A DNA stretch of 64,000 nucleotides, taken from NCBI RefSeq assembly GCF_000767615.3, contig NZ_CP009553.3, positions 2,232,001-2,296,000 on the forward strand, read 5' to 3'. Shown piece by piece: positions 9,147 to 18,237 of this stretch (positions are counted from its first letter, which is position 1; every line of letters starts with the position of its first letter). Origin of the DNA: Pandoraea pnomenusa. GTDB taxonomy: Bacteria; Pseudomonadota; Gammaproteobacteria; Burkholderiales; Burkholderiaceae. The translations under genes and the position numbers were made by a program. The notes beneath the pieces are model-generated. The model made no database searches. It saw only the letters and a list, made by a program, of their open reading frames with translations, and had not been told where the DNA came from.

Positions 9147-9937
9147 TGCGCACCTCCCGCCGGCTTGCCAGACGCGCGCATGCCACCGGGTTTGCGCGCA
9201 TCGTCTTCGCCGCTCTTGCGGGACGGGCGTGCGCCGTTGCGACGCTTCGCATGCAGCATGATCATGCCGGCCGCGATGCCCAACGCCACGGCCGCGAGCA
9301 GGCCGAGCTTGTAGGGCAAGCCCTGGCATGCGTAGGCGCTCGCGCCGGCGACCACGGTAGCCACCGCCCAGGGCACGCGGGCCATCTGGGGCACGATGAT
9401 CGCAATGAACGTGGCGACCATGGCGAAATCCAGGCCCAGGGTTTGCAGGCGTGGGAAGGCGGCGCCGAACAGCAGACCCGCGAGCGTCCACACCTGCCAG
9501 TTGAGGTACATCGACAGCCCCGAGCCGAGGAAGTACCACTGCCCCAGTGGATCGTCCGGGTGACGATGGAAGTGACCGCTGGTGACGGCGAAGGTCTCGT
9601 CCGTGAGCAGGAATCCCAGCACCGTGCGCCACCGCAGATCCAGATGCTTCACATGGGGCAACAGGTTCGCGGCGTACAGCATGTGACGCAGATTGACGAT
9701 CAACGTGGTGGCCCACAGCACCGCGTAACCTACGCCGGTGGCGAACAGGCCTGCGGCGATGAACTGGCTCGAGCCGGCGAAGACAGTGAGTGACATGAGC
9801 TGCCCGTGCCATGGCGCGAGCGGCGTGGTGGCAACCAGCGCACCGAAAATCAGGCCGAACGGTGCTGCGCCGACGATCATCGGCAGGGTGTCGCGAGCGC
9901 CTGCGGCGAAGCTTGCCGCACGGGACGGAGCCGGCAT
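9143..9937 (-). CDS. azlC: AzlC family branched-chain amino acid permease
   Basis: Inner-membrane protein of about 264 residues, the large subunit of the AzlCD exporter. Recognisable features are the opening LPMIVGAAPFGLIFGALV, then AGSSQFIAAGLF and the LTDETFAVT motif typical of AzlC. The open frame extends to 10015. I prefer the ATG at 9937, which has GAGG upstream and begins just before the first conserved helix. First gene of a two-gene operon with azlD. The 5' flank holds a short direct repeat (GTGCTTGAG twice, near 10080-10098) of unknown meaning. Confidence 0.92.
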   Translation of the reverse strand: MPAPSRAASFAAGARDTLPMIVGAAPFGLIFGALVATTPLAPWHGQLMSLTVFAGSSQFIAAGLFATGVGYAVLWATTLIVNLRHMLYAANLLPHVKHLDLRWRTVLGFLLTDETFAVTSGHFHRHPDDPLGQWYFLGSGLSMYLNWQVWTLAGLLFGAAFPRLQTLGLDFAMVATFIAIIVPQMARVPWAVATVVAGASAYACQGLPYKLGLLAAVALGIAAGMIMLHAKRRNGARPSRKSGEDDARKPGGMRASGKPAGGAQ

Positions 9938-10118
9938 GGAAAAACGTTCCTCGATAGAAGTCGACCGAAGTCGATGCAGGTCAATGGAAGCGGCGCGGGC
10001 AGGATCGCGCGCCAATGCCCGGAGCTTAGCGCCTGCCCGGGCCGACGCGCTTGTACGTTCTTGCGCTTAAAGTGCGTGATGTGCTTGAGGTGCTTGAGGT
10101 CGAAGGCCCGTGCTCATG

Positions 10119-10148
10119 AAAAAGCGGCCACCGCCTGGGTGGCCGCTC
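10119..10148 (-). terminator. Intrinsic terminator after the PBP1A gene
   Basis: Read leftward: stem AGCGGCCACC / GGTGGCCGCT with a short loop and five T residues. It lies about 30 bases past the stop of the PBP1A gene. Confidence 0.85.
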
Positions 10149-10174
10149 AGCGCATGGACGATGCCCGGCGCGAC

Positions 10175-12697
10175 TCAGGGATGTTTGAACAGGTCGAGAA
10201 TGCGCGCCTTTTCGCGGGCATCCACGCCGCCGGGCGAGGGCGGCTGGGCGGCCGCCGGTGGCGGCGCGGCGGGTTCGGGGGTGCTGTTGCCGAAGAACGG
10301 CAGCGAGAAGCCCCCGCTGTTGTCGTCGATGCCGATGCTCGCCACGAAGCCGTTGCCGGGCAGCTTGTCCGACTCGTAAAGCTCGCCGTTGACCACGCTC
10401 ACGCCCGGCGGCATGGCCATCTGCTGCTGCGGCACGCCGTTCAGGGCAACGCTCATGTATTTGGTCCAGACCGGCAACGCCAACTGCGCGCCGAATTCGC
10501 GGCTGCCGAGCGTTTTCGGTTGATCGAAGCCGAGCCAGGCCACCGCCACGAGCGTGTGCTGGTAACCCGCGAACCACCCATCGAGAGCGTCGTTGGTGGT
10601 GCCGGTCTTGCCGGCCAGATCGGTGCGTTTGAGCACGTTCGTGCCGGCGCCCGTGCCGCGCTGCGCCACCGATTGCAGCAGGCTGTTCATGATGAACGCG
10701 TTCGGTGCCGAGATCGCGCGCGCGGCGTTCACATTCGCGATGACCGGCGTGGCCTTGTTGAGCACGTTGCCGCGCGCGTCGCGAATTTCGCTGATCAGAT
10801 ACGGCGCGACACGGTAGCCGCCGTTGGCGAACACCGCGTAAGCGCCCGCCAGTTGCAGCGGTGTGGTCTGGCCCGCGCCGAGCGCCATCGGCAGATACGG
10901 CGGCACCTTGTCGGCGTCGAAGCCGAAGCGCGTGGCGTATTCCTGCGTGTATTGCGTGCCGGCGAATTGCAGCAGACGAATCGCCACCAGGTTCTTCGAG
11001 CGCTGCAGGCCTTCGCGTACGGTCATCGGACCGCTGAAGGCGTCGTCGTCGTGCGGGTCCCAAGCCTGCCCGCCGGTCTGCGAGGGCGGCAGGTTGAGCG
11101 GGCCGTCCATCACCATCGTGGCGGGGCTCACCCCTTTCTCGATGGCCGCCGAATACACCACGGGCTTGAACGTCGAGCCCGGCTGGCGCCAGGCCTGCGT
11201 GGCGCGGTTGAACTTGCTCTGATTGAAGTCGAACCCGCCGACGAGCGCGCGGATCGCCCCGTCGTCGGGCGAGAGCGAAACCAGCGCGCCTTGCACCTCC
11301 GGCAACTGCGCGATGCGCCACTTGCCGCGCGCGTCCTTCATCACGCGGATGATCGAGCCCGGGCGAATGCGCAGCTTCTCGCTCGCTCTGGACGAGAGTG
11401 CCGACGACGCGAAGCCGATGCCGTCGCCGCTGACCACTACCGCGTCGCCCGAGAGCGGCACCGCGGTGACCTGCGACGAGCTGGCGGCTACCACGACCGC
11501 CGCGACGAGGTCGCCGTTGTCAGGATGTTCCAGCAATGTGTCCTCGATCAATTGCTGTCGATCGGGCATGGCCGCCGGCAGCTCGACGAATCCCTCCGGC
11601 CCGCGGTACGCATGACGGCGCTCGTAATCGAGCACGCCCATGCGAACGGCGTCGTAGGCCGCCTGCTGCTTTTTCGAATCCAGCGTCGTGATGACCGTCA
11701 GGCCGCGCGTGTATGCGTCGTCCTTGTACTCGTCGTACACGGCCTGGCGCACCATTTCGGCCACATACTCGGCATGCACGTTGTACTCGTTGCCCGCGGT
11801 CCGGGTGCGGATCGGTTCGTGCAGTGCATCTTCGTATTGGTTGCGAGTGATGTAGCCCAGGTCGAGCATGCGCTTGAGGATGTATTCCTGACGGATTTTC
11901 GCGCGCTTCGGATTGACGATCGGATTGTAGGCCGACGGCGCCTTCGGCAGGCCGGCCAGCATGGCGGCCTCGCCAAGCGTGATGTCCTTGAGATCCTTGC
12001 CGAAGTAGATGCGCGCGGCGCTCGCGAAGCCGTAAGCGCGCTGGCCCAGATAGATCTGGTTCATGTACAGCTCGAGAATCTTGTCCTTCGACAGCGCGGA
12101 CTCGATCTTGTACGCGAGCAGCATTTCGTAGATCTTGCGCGTGGCGGTCTTCTCGCGCGAGAGGAAGAAGTTGCGCGCGACCTGCATGGTGATCGTGCTG
12201 GCACCCTGCGCGGCGCCGCCGTGCAGTACGTCCGACACCCCGGCTCTCAGGATACCGATGAAGTCGACGCCGCCATGATCGTAGAAACGATAGTCCTCGA
12301 TCGCGAGCACGGCCTTCTTCATCACGTCCGGAATCTGGTCGATCGTGACGAGACTGCGGCGCTCCTCGCCGAATTCGCCGATCAGCACGTTATCGGACGT
12401 GTAGATGCGCAGCGGTACCTTCGGGCGATAGTCGGTAATGACGTCGAGCGGCGGCAGGTTGGGGCGCATCACGATCAGCGCATAACCGACGATCAGGGCG
12501 CCGACGACCGCCAGGCCAGCGAGCGTGGCCAGGACGACGGCAAGCGTGCCGAAGCCGCGCTGACGACCATGGCGGCTGGTCGAGGCAGCAGGCGCCTGGG
12601 ATGCGATGGCGGGGGCGTGTTGGCGGATTTGGCGGTGTTGGCGCGCCGGATGAGACGGCGTGCGAGGCGGCAAACAATGCTTCAAGGACATACCCAA
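10175..12697 (-). CDS. mrcA: Class A penicillin-binding protein, PBP1A-like
   Basis: Bifunctional peptidoglycan synthase of 840 residues, anchored in the inner membrane by one helix (about residues 50-72) with the enzyme in the periplasm. The glycosyltransferase (GT51) domain shows AVLAIEDYRFYDHGGVD (catalytic Glu), ASTITMQVARNFFLS and AGLPKAPSAYNP. The transpeptidase domain shows PGSTFKP (SxxK), the RSKNLV region (SxN-like) and KTGTTNDALDGWF (KTG). An OB-like insertion between the domains fits PBP1A rather than PBP1B. It is a single-gene unit here, not next to pilMNOPQ as the usual mrcA of the group is, so it may be a second paralogue. Confidence 0.93.
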   Translation of the reverse strand: MGMSLKHCLPPRTPSHPARQHRQIRQHAPAIASQAPAASTSRHGRQRGFGTLAVVLATLAGLAVVGALIVGYALIVMRPNLPPLDVITDYRPKVPLRIYTSDNVLIGEFGEERRSLVTIDQIPDVMKKAVLAIEDYRFYDHGGVDFIGILRAGVSDVLHGGAAQGASTITMQVARNFFLSREKTATRKIYEMLLAYKIESALSKDKILELYMNQIYLGQRAYGFASAARIYFGKDLKDITLGEAAMLAGLPKAPSAYNPIVNPKRAKIRQEYILKRMLDLGYITRNQYEDALHEPIRTRTAGNEYNVHAEYVAEMVRQAVYDEYKDDAYTRGLTVITTLDSKKQQAAYDAVRMGVLDYERRHAYRGPEGFVELPAAMPDRQQLIEDTLLEHPDNGDLVAAVVVAASSSQVTAVPLSGDAVVVSGDGIGFASSALSSRASEKLRIRPGSIIRVMKDARGKWRIAQLPEVQGALVSLSPDDGAIRALVGGFDFNQSKFNRATQAWRQPGSTFKPVVYSAAIEKGVSPATMVMDGPLNLPPSQTGGQAWDPHDDDAFSGPMTVREGLQRSKNLVAIRLLQFAGTQYTQEYATRFGFDADKVPPYLPMALGAGQTTPLQLAGAYAVFANGGYRVAPYLISEIRDARGNVLNKATPVIANVNAARAISAPNAFIMNSLLQSVAQRGTGAGTNVLKRTDLAGKTGTTNDALDGWFAGYQHTLVAVAWLGFDQPKTLGSREFGAQLALPVWTKYMSVALNGVPQQQMAMPPGVSVVNGELYESDKLPGNGFVASIGIDDNSGGFSLPFFGNSTPEPAAPPPAAAQPPSPGGVDAREKARILDLFKHP

Positions 12698-12841
12698 CGA
12701 AAATTGCAGGATGGGAACAGGCCGGCCGGCCTAGCGCTGCGTGGATCCCCGCCGCGCGGCGAAATCGGAGCAGTATGCCACGCCCGGCGCGTCACCCTCC
12801 AAAAAAATGGGGGGAGGCCCGGAAGGCATACCACGTATGGG

Positions 12842-13474
12842 TCAGCGACGGGCTTCCGTGGCCATGCGCAGGGCGAGCGCCCCAAGCACGCCGCCCATGA
12901 GCCAGCGCTGGATGCGCAGCCATGCCGGACGCTGGCCGAGGAATCGCGCGATCCCCCCCGCCGACAGGGCGACACCGGCGTTGACCATCACGCTGCACAC
13001 GATCTGCGTGGCGCCGAGGGCCAGCGACTGCGTGAGCACGCTGCCATGCTCGGGATGCACGAACTGCGGCAGCAGCGCCAGGTACAGCATGGCGATCTTC
13101 GGGTTGAGCACCGATGTGAACAGGCCCATCAGGAACAGGCGGCGGTTGCCGTCGCGCGCCAGGGCGCGAACCTCGAACGGGGAGCGCCCGCCCGGCTTGA
13201 GCGCCTGCCAGGCCAGCCAGAGCAGGTAGAGGGCGCCGCCGAAACGCAGCACGTCGTAGGCAAACGGCACCGCGAAGAGCAGGGCGGTGATGCCGAAGGC
13301 CGCGCACAGCATGTAGAAGACGAAGCCCAGCGCCACACCGCCCAGCGAAACGAGTCCCGCGGCCGGTCCCTGGCACAGGGAACGCGAAATCAGGTACATC
13401 ATGTTCGGCCCCGGGGTGAGGGCCATACCGATAGCGACCAATGCGAAGGCCAGCCAGGTCGAAAGTGCAGGCAT
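12842..13474 (-). CDS. LysE family translocator
   Basis: Amino acid exporter-like inner-membrane protein of 210 residues with about six hydrophobic segments. The N-terminal ALTPGPNMMYLISRSL is the RhtB/LysE family signature, followed by the GGVALGFVFYMLCAAFG segment and, later, the NPKIAMLYLALLPQF motif. Substrate not predictable. Same strand as the PBP1A gene downstream and the TPR gene upstream, with gaps of about 145 and 92 bases, so operon membership is uncertain. Confidence 0.92.
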   Translation of the reverse strand: MPALSTWLAFALVAIGMALTPGPNMMYLISRSLCQGPAAGLVSLGGVALGFVFYMLCAAFGITALLFAVPFAYDVLRFGGALYLLWLAWQALKPGGRSPFEVRALARDGNRRLFLMGLFTSVLNPKIAMLYLALLPQFVHPEHGSVLTQSLALGATQIVCSVMVNAGVALSAGGIARFLGQRPAWLRIQRWLMGGVLGALALRMATEARR

Positions 13475-13566
13475 GTTCGATGCGTCTCAAATGGGCAAGC
13501 TGCACGATACCACGGTGCCGACGGGTTCGCCGGTTGGCCCGAACCGCTCGGTCACGCGATGCGAAA

Positions 13567-13869
13567 TCAGCCCAGCCGTTTGAGAAACACGGTCATTTCC
13601 TTTTCGGCCTGACGGTCGCCGTGCGCCTGGGCCGCCGCGATGCCGCGCGTCCAGGCATCGCGCGCGCCTTCCACGTCGCCGGCGCCCTGGCGCGCCTTGC
13701 CCAGCAGCTTCCACGCAGCGGTGTAGGCCGGGTCGAACGCCACGCATTGCGTCAGATGGGTGGCCGCGACCGGATAATTGCCGGCGTCCAGATAACCCTT
13801 GCCGAGGCCGAAGCGCAGCAGCGCGTTGTCCTTGCCGGCGGCCAGCAGTTTCTCGAGTCCTTCGATCAT
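13567..13869 (-). CDS. Tetratricopeptide-repeat protein, 100 aa
   Basis: A small soluble protein with about two and a half TPR units: LLRFGLGKGYLDAGNYPVAATHLTQCVAFDP, then AAWKLLGKARQGAGDVEGARDAW, ending in a capping helix. TPRs mediate protein-protein contacts; no catalytic motif is present and the partner is unknown. The ATG at 13869 gives a clean 100-residue protein. The longer open frame to 14028 runs through an AT-rich, promoter-like stretch and is rejected. Confidence 0.8.
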   Translation of the reverse strand: MIEGLEKLLAAGKDNALLRFGLGKGYLDAGNYPVAATHLTQCVAFDPAYTAAWKLLGKARQGAGDVEGARDAWTRGIAAAQAHGDRQAEKEMTVFLKRLG

Positions 13870-14180
13870 GATTTGTATATATGTAATTGATATATAAAAA
13901 ACGTAATAAGATTGCGAGGCTTCCCCGATCACCGGCGGCGCGATGGTCATTCGCCGTGGCGTTTTCCGTTTCGGCGTTCGAGACGCCCGACGCCACCTCG
14001 TATGCGTCGACGACTTGACTTGCATCAACCGGACGCCGCGACATCCCGTGGCGCATGGGCACGTAAACCCGCACGATGCTCAAGTCTGGTGCACATCGCG
14101 CCGATGTGACAAGTGATAACGGCCCGTCAGAGGCCCGGATCCACGGGTGGTGACCCATTACGAAAGACGGAGACGACAGA
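13870..14180. other. Intergenic region between the TPR gene and the chemoreceptor gene
   Basis: No gene seen. 13873-13912 is an unusually AT-rich island (TATATA-type inverted repeat near 13876-13895), immediately upstream of the leftward TPR gene and probably its promoter region. A separate inverted repeat, CACATCG-CGC-CGATGTG (14092-14108), lies about 75 bases before the chemoreceptor start and could be an operator. Confidence 0.5.
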
Positions 14181-15803
14181 ATGTTGCGTAGCTTCTCGAT
14201 CAAGGCACGCCTTGGCATCACCATGGCGCTGCTGGCGGTATTGTTGATTCTGTTAGGGGCCCTGGGCATCGCGGGCATGACGCGCACCGGTGACGCATTG
14301 CGAGAGACGTATGCCAATCATCTCGCGGCCACGGTGGCACTTGGCAAGGACAACGCGACGCTCGCGCGCACCCGGGCCATTCTCGACCGCGTGGTGCTGC
14401 ATCCCGAATCGCCCGATGGCGACAAGATCGCCGCCCGCGCGCGCGGCATGATCAAGGACGCGAATGCGGCATGGGCCACGTATCAGGCGTTGCCGCGCGA
14501 GGCGCAGGAGGCGCGGCTCGCGGATGAGGTCGCGCGCCAGCGCGCGACGTTCTTCGACAAGGGCATGAATCCGATGCTCGCCGCCATCGATGCGCGCGAC
14601 CGCACGGCGATGGACGATCTCACGATGAACGCGCTGCCCAAGTACTACGCGGCGCTCACCGCCGCGAGCGACGCGCTCGCCGCGTACAAGCTGAAGCTTG
14701 GGCACGACACCTACGAGGCGTCGATGACCGAGCTCGCGGCGTTTCGCTGGCTGAGCATCGGCGCGACGGTGTTCGGCGTGCTGATCGCCATCGCTTGTTA
14801 CTTCTCGTTGCGCGGCGCGATCATGCGTCCTCTCGGCGAGGCACTGACGCACTTCGATCAGATCGCGGCAGGGCGCCTGGACAATCCGGTGGAGGTGCGC
14901 GGCAAGGACGAGATGTCGATGCTCATGCGCGGGCTTGACGCCATGCAGTCCCGTCTGGCGGACACGATTCGCGGTGTACGGCGCAGCTGTGACGCCATGG
15001 CGACGGCCACCGCCGAAATTTCCGCGGGCAATACCGACCTGTCCGCGCGCACCGAGCAACAGGCCGCGTCGCTCGAGGAGACGGCGTCGTCGATGGAGCA
15101 ACTGACCGCAACCGTGAAGCAGAACGCCGATAACGCCCGGCAGGCGAGCCAACTCGCGGTCAACGCGTCGGATATCGCCGCGCGCGGCGGTCAGGTCGTC
15201 GCACGCGTCGTCGACACGATGCAGGGCATCTCGGCGAGTTCCTCGCAGGTGGTGGACATCATCGCCGTGATCGACGGCATCGCGTTCCAGACCAATATCC
15301 TGGCCTTGAACGCGGCCGTGGAAGCGGCGCGCGCAGGCGAACAGGGGCGGGGCTTCGCGGTGGTGGCGGGCGAGGTGCGCACGCTCGCGCAGCGCAGTGC
15401 AACGGCTGCGCGCGAGATCAAGGGACTCATCGAGACGTCGGTGCAGAAGGTGGCCGACGGCTCGACGCTCGTGACCGAGGCCGGCCGCACGATGGACGAG
15501 ATCCTTCAGGCGGTGCAGCGCGTGACCGACATCATGGGCGAAATCTCGGCCGCGTCCGACGAACAAAGCGGGGGTATCGAACAGGTGAACCAGGCCGTCA
15601 CCCAGATGGACACCGTGACGCAGCAGAACGCGGCGCTCGTGGAGCAGGCGGCGGCTGCCGCGGCGTCGCTCGAAGACCAGACGAACGCCTTGCGCGAGGA
15701 AATGGCGCGGTTCCGCCTGGGCGACGAGGGAGGCACGAGCGGTGCCGCACGGCGACCGGCGCTGCATGCCGTGGGGGCGTCGCCGCTGTCGCTGGCGGCC
15801 TGA
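14181..15803 (+). CDS. Methyl-accepting chemotaxis protein
   Basis: Transmembrane chemoreceptor of 540 residues. TM1 is about residues 11-33; the periplasmic region (about 34-188) looks like a four-helix-bundle ligand domain; TM2 is about 190-208. A HAMP domain follows, then the cytoplasmic signalling coiled coil with the near-invariant hairpin tip EAARAGEQGRGFAVVAGEVRTLAQRS. It signals through CheW/CheA. The C-terminal extension past the coiled coil is short and lacks an obvious NWETF-type CheR/B tether. The ligand is unknown. GGAGACGACAG precedes the ATG. Monocistronic. Confidence 0.94.
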   Translation: MLRSFSIKARLGITMALLAVLLILLGALGIAGMTRTGDALRETYANHLAATVALGKDNATLARTRAILDRVVLHPESPDGDKIAARARGMIKDANAAWATYQALPREAQEARLADEVARQRATFFDKGMNPMLAAIDARDRTAMDDLTMNALPKYYAALTAASDALAAYKLKLGHDTYEASMTELAAFRWLSIGATVFGVLIAIACYFSLRGAIMRPLGEALTHFDQIAAGRLDNPVEVRGKDEMSMLMRGLDAMQSRLADTIRGVRRSCDAMATATAEISAGNTDLSARTEQQAASLEETASSMEQLTATVKQNADNARQASQLAVNASDIAARGGQVVARVVDTMQGISASSSQVVDIIAVIDGIAFQTNILALNAAVEAARAGEQGRGFAVVAGEVRTLAQRSATAAREIKGLIETSVQKVADGSTLVTEAGRTMDEILQAVQRVTDIMGEISAASDEQSGGIEQVNQAVTQMDTVTQQNAALVEQAAAAAASLEDQTNALREEMARFRLGDEGGTSGAARRPALHAVGASPLSLAA

Positions 15804-15914
15804 GTCGGGGGCGCGAGACGCCGGTGCGCGGGCAAAAGCGGGGCAGGTTCATGGCGGCGGCACGCCGAACCGGGTAACATTGCCCATCTTTTGCTCAGTT
15901 GAGGGTGTCGAAGT

Positions 15915-16316
15915 ATGAAGCGAATGGCGCTGATGGCGGCGGTGGCCGTGGCTGTTCTGGCAGGTTGCGGCCCGATCAACCAGATGAGCCGGCCCGATCC
16001 GGCAACGGGTCGACTGCTCGACCAGGGGACCGGGGCTGACCGCTTCATGGTGCTCAACTGCATCTACCACGGCTGGAGCGAGCTGTCGCAGAACGTCGAT
16101 TCGACGTCGTACGCCCGTCAGGGGGCCGACCGCGTGCGTGTGTATCGAGGTCAGGACGCGCAGGGCAACGCTATCTACAATCCCTACGTCGACATCATGC
16201 AAGGCGGCTTCGGCACGCGTTTGCAGTATTTCGAGACGCCGGGCAGCCATCTGCCGCGCGATTTCGAGAATACGGTCAAGCGTTGCATGGTGCCTTACTC
16301 GGGCAGCAACGACTGA
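15915..16316 (+). CDS. Small predicted lipoprotein, 133 aa
   Basis: Signal peptide MKRMALMAAVAVAVLAGC with lipobox LAGC (Cys18), so export and lipidation are expected. The residue after Cys is Gly, not Asp, which favours the outer membrane. The mature part is soluble with two further Cys (FMVLNCIYHGW and VKRCMVPY) that could form a disulfide. I do not recognise a family. A strong terminator follows, so it is its own transcription unit, convergent with cysI. Confidence 0.75.
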   Translation: MKRMALMAAVAVAVLAGCGPINQMSRPDPATGRLLDQGTGADRFMVLNCIYHGWSELSQNVDSTSYARQGADRVRVYRGQDAQGNAIYNPYVDIMQGGFGTRLQYFETPGSHLPRDFENTVKRCMVPYSGSND

Positions 16317-16343
16317 GCCCGATCCAGGCAATTCCATGACGGC

Positions 16344-16380
16344 AAGCCCCGGCACGATGTGGCCGGGGCTTTTCTTTTTT
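16344..16380 (+). terminator. Intrinsic terminator after the 133-aa lipoprotein gene
   Basis: Stem AAGCCCCGGC / GCCGGGGCTT with an 8-base loop and a T-rich tail. Its tail reaches the first base of the cysI stop codon on the opposite strand. Confidence 0.9.
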
Positions 16381-18098
16381 CAGCCGTGAAAGTCCTCGCG
16401 CGCCTCGATGACTTCCTTCACCACGCCCTGGCGCACCAGAAAGTCGCCGAATTTTTCGCCGGCGTCGCGCTCCTTCGCGTAGCGATGGAAAAGGGGCGTG
16501 AGCTCGGCCACGACCTGGTCTTCGCTCACCGACTCCTTGTACAGCTTGTTCAGGCGCTGGCCGTGGAAGCCCGCGCCGAGGTACAGGTTGTACTTGCCCG
16601 CCGATTTGCCGACCAGTCCGATTTCCGCGATGTACGGCCGCGCGCACCCGTTCGGGCAGCCCGTCGTGCGAATGGTGATCGGCTCGCCCGCGAGGCCGGC
16701 GTCGTCGAGCACCGACTCCAGCCTTGTGACGAGGCCGGGCAGGGCGCGTTCGCTCTCCGCCAGCGCGAGGCCGCATGTCGGGAAACCCACGCACGCCATG
16801 GAGTTGATGCGCAGGGCGCTCTGGTGCTTGCCGTCGAGCAGGCCGTATTGACTGACCAGCGCTTCGATCTGCGCCTTCTTCGCGTCGCTCACGCGCCCGA
16901 CGATCAGGTTCTGGTTGCCCGTGATGCGAATGTCGCCATCGTGCACTTTGGCGATCTCGCGCAAACCGGTCATGAGGCGATAGTCTTCCCAGTCCTTCAC
17001 GCGGCCGTTCTGGATGAACAGCGTGAGATGCCACAAGTCGTCGGCGCCCTTGAGCCAGCCGTACTGATCGCCGTTGGTCGTGAACCGGAAGTCGCGCGCC
17101 GGGGCGAGATGCCACCCGAGATACTGGTTGAGTGTTTCCTTGAACCACTCCACGCCGCGGTCGTCGATGGTGTACTTCAGGCGGGCATGCTTGCGATTGG
17201 TGCGGTCGCCGAAATCGCGCTGCACGAGCAGCACCTTCTCGGCCACGTCGACGATGCGATCGGCCGGCAGGTAACCGATGACGGTGCCTGTGCGCGGATA
17301 CGTCGCGGCGTCGCCGTGCGTCATGCCCATGCCGCCGCCCACCGAGACGTTGAAGCCTTCGAGCTTGCCATCGGTGCCCACGATGGCGATGAAGCCCAGA
17401 TCGTTGGCGTAGACGTCGACGTCGTTGTTCGGCGGAATGGCGATGGCGATCTTGAACTTGCGCGGCAGGTAGTGCTTGCCGTAAATCGGCTCGTGATCTT
17501 CCTTGCCTGCCCCAAGACGCTTGTCGCCGAGCCAGATTTCGCGATACGCGGTGGTCTGCGGCAGAAGATGGCGGTCGATCTTCAGGCACCAGTCGAGTGC
17601 TTCGGCGTGGGCCGGTGAGAGGTGCGGATGGTTCGAGACGAGCGTGTTGCGATTGACGTCGCCGCACGCGGCGATGCTCGTCATGGCCACTTCGTCCACG
17701 CCCTTGATCAGCGGGCGCAACTGGTGCTTGAGCACGTTGTGATACTGCACCGTCTGGCGGGTGGTCAGCCGGATCGTGTTGCCGCCGTATTTCTGCGCGA
17801 GCTCGTCGAGCTTGAGCCACTGCGCGGGCGTGCACACGCCGCCCGGCATGCGCAGCCGGATCATGAACTGATACGCGGGTTCGAGTTTCTGCTTCTGCCG
17901 CTCGCTACGCAGGTCGCGATCATCCTGCATGTAGGAGCCGTGGAACTTGAGCAGTTGCGCGTCCTTCTCGAAGATCGCGCCCGTGAGTGGGTCGGCCAGC
18001 CCCTCGGCAATGGTGCCACGCAGATAGTTGCTGGCGTCCTTGATCTTCTCGACTTCGGAGCGCGCCGGGGCGGCGCTGGTAGGCGTAGTTTGCGTCAT
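16380..18098 (-). CDS. cysI: Sulfite reductase (NADPH) hemoprotein beta-component
   Basis: Assimilatory sulfite reductase subunit of 572 residues, reducing sulfite to sulfide with six electrons delivered by CysJ. The siroheme/[4Fe-4S] ligands are visible as two cysteine pairs, [10 protein letters not shown] and [16 protein letters not shown]. The N-terminal half has the ferredoxin-like fold motif with [13 protein letters not shown] and GDVNRNT. Full length for the family. It lies 140 bases downstream of cysJ on the same strand, forming an enteric-style cysJI unit. Confidence 0.95.
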   Translation of the reverse strand: MTQTTPTSAAPARSEVEKIKDASNYLRGTIAEGLADPLTGAIFEKDAQLLKFHGSYMQDDRDLRSERQKQKLEPAYQFMIRLRMPGGVCTPAQWLKLDELAQKYGGNTIRLTTRQTVQYHNVLKHQLRPLIKGVDEVAMTSIAACGDVNRNTLVSNHPHLSPAHAEALDWCLKIDRHLLPQTTAYREIWLGDKRLGAGKEDHEPIYGKHYLPRKFKIAIAIPPNNDVDVYANDLGFIAIVGTDGKLEGFNVSVGGGMGMTHGDAATYPRTGTVIGYLPADRIVDVAEKVLLVQRDFGDRTNRKHARLKYTIDDRGVEWFKETLNQYLGWHLAPARDFRFTTNGDQYGWLKGADDLWHLTLFIQNGRVKDWEDYRLMTGLREIAKVHDGDIRITGNQNLIVGRVSDAKKAQIEALVSQYGLLDGKHQSALRINSMACVGFPTCGLALAESERALPGLVTRLESVLDDAGLAGEPITIRTTGCPNGCARPYIAEIGLVGKSAGKYNLYLGAGFHGQRLNKLYKESVSEDQVVAELTPLFHRYAKERDAGEKFGDFLVRQGVVKEVIEAREDFHG

Positions 18099-18237
18099 GT
18101 GGGCCTGCTGTCTCTGTGAGCGCGCGGTGCGGGTGCTCGGGCGCGCCTCATGTGCGAATTGGGGACGAACCGTACGCTTATCGCGTTCTCATCGGTGGCG
18201 TGTCGCTTGCGTGTCGGGGGCGTGGCGCGCGCCACGT

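Noticed and set aside
9806..13612. A 1268-codon rightward open frame over the PBP1A and LysE genes
   Set aside because: The opposite strand carries clear PBP1A, AzlC and LysE motifs. The long frame is an artefact of high GC and codon bias.
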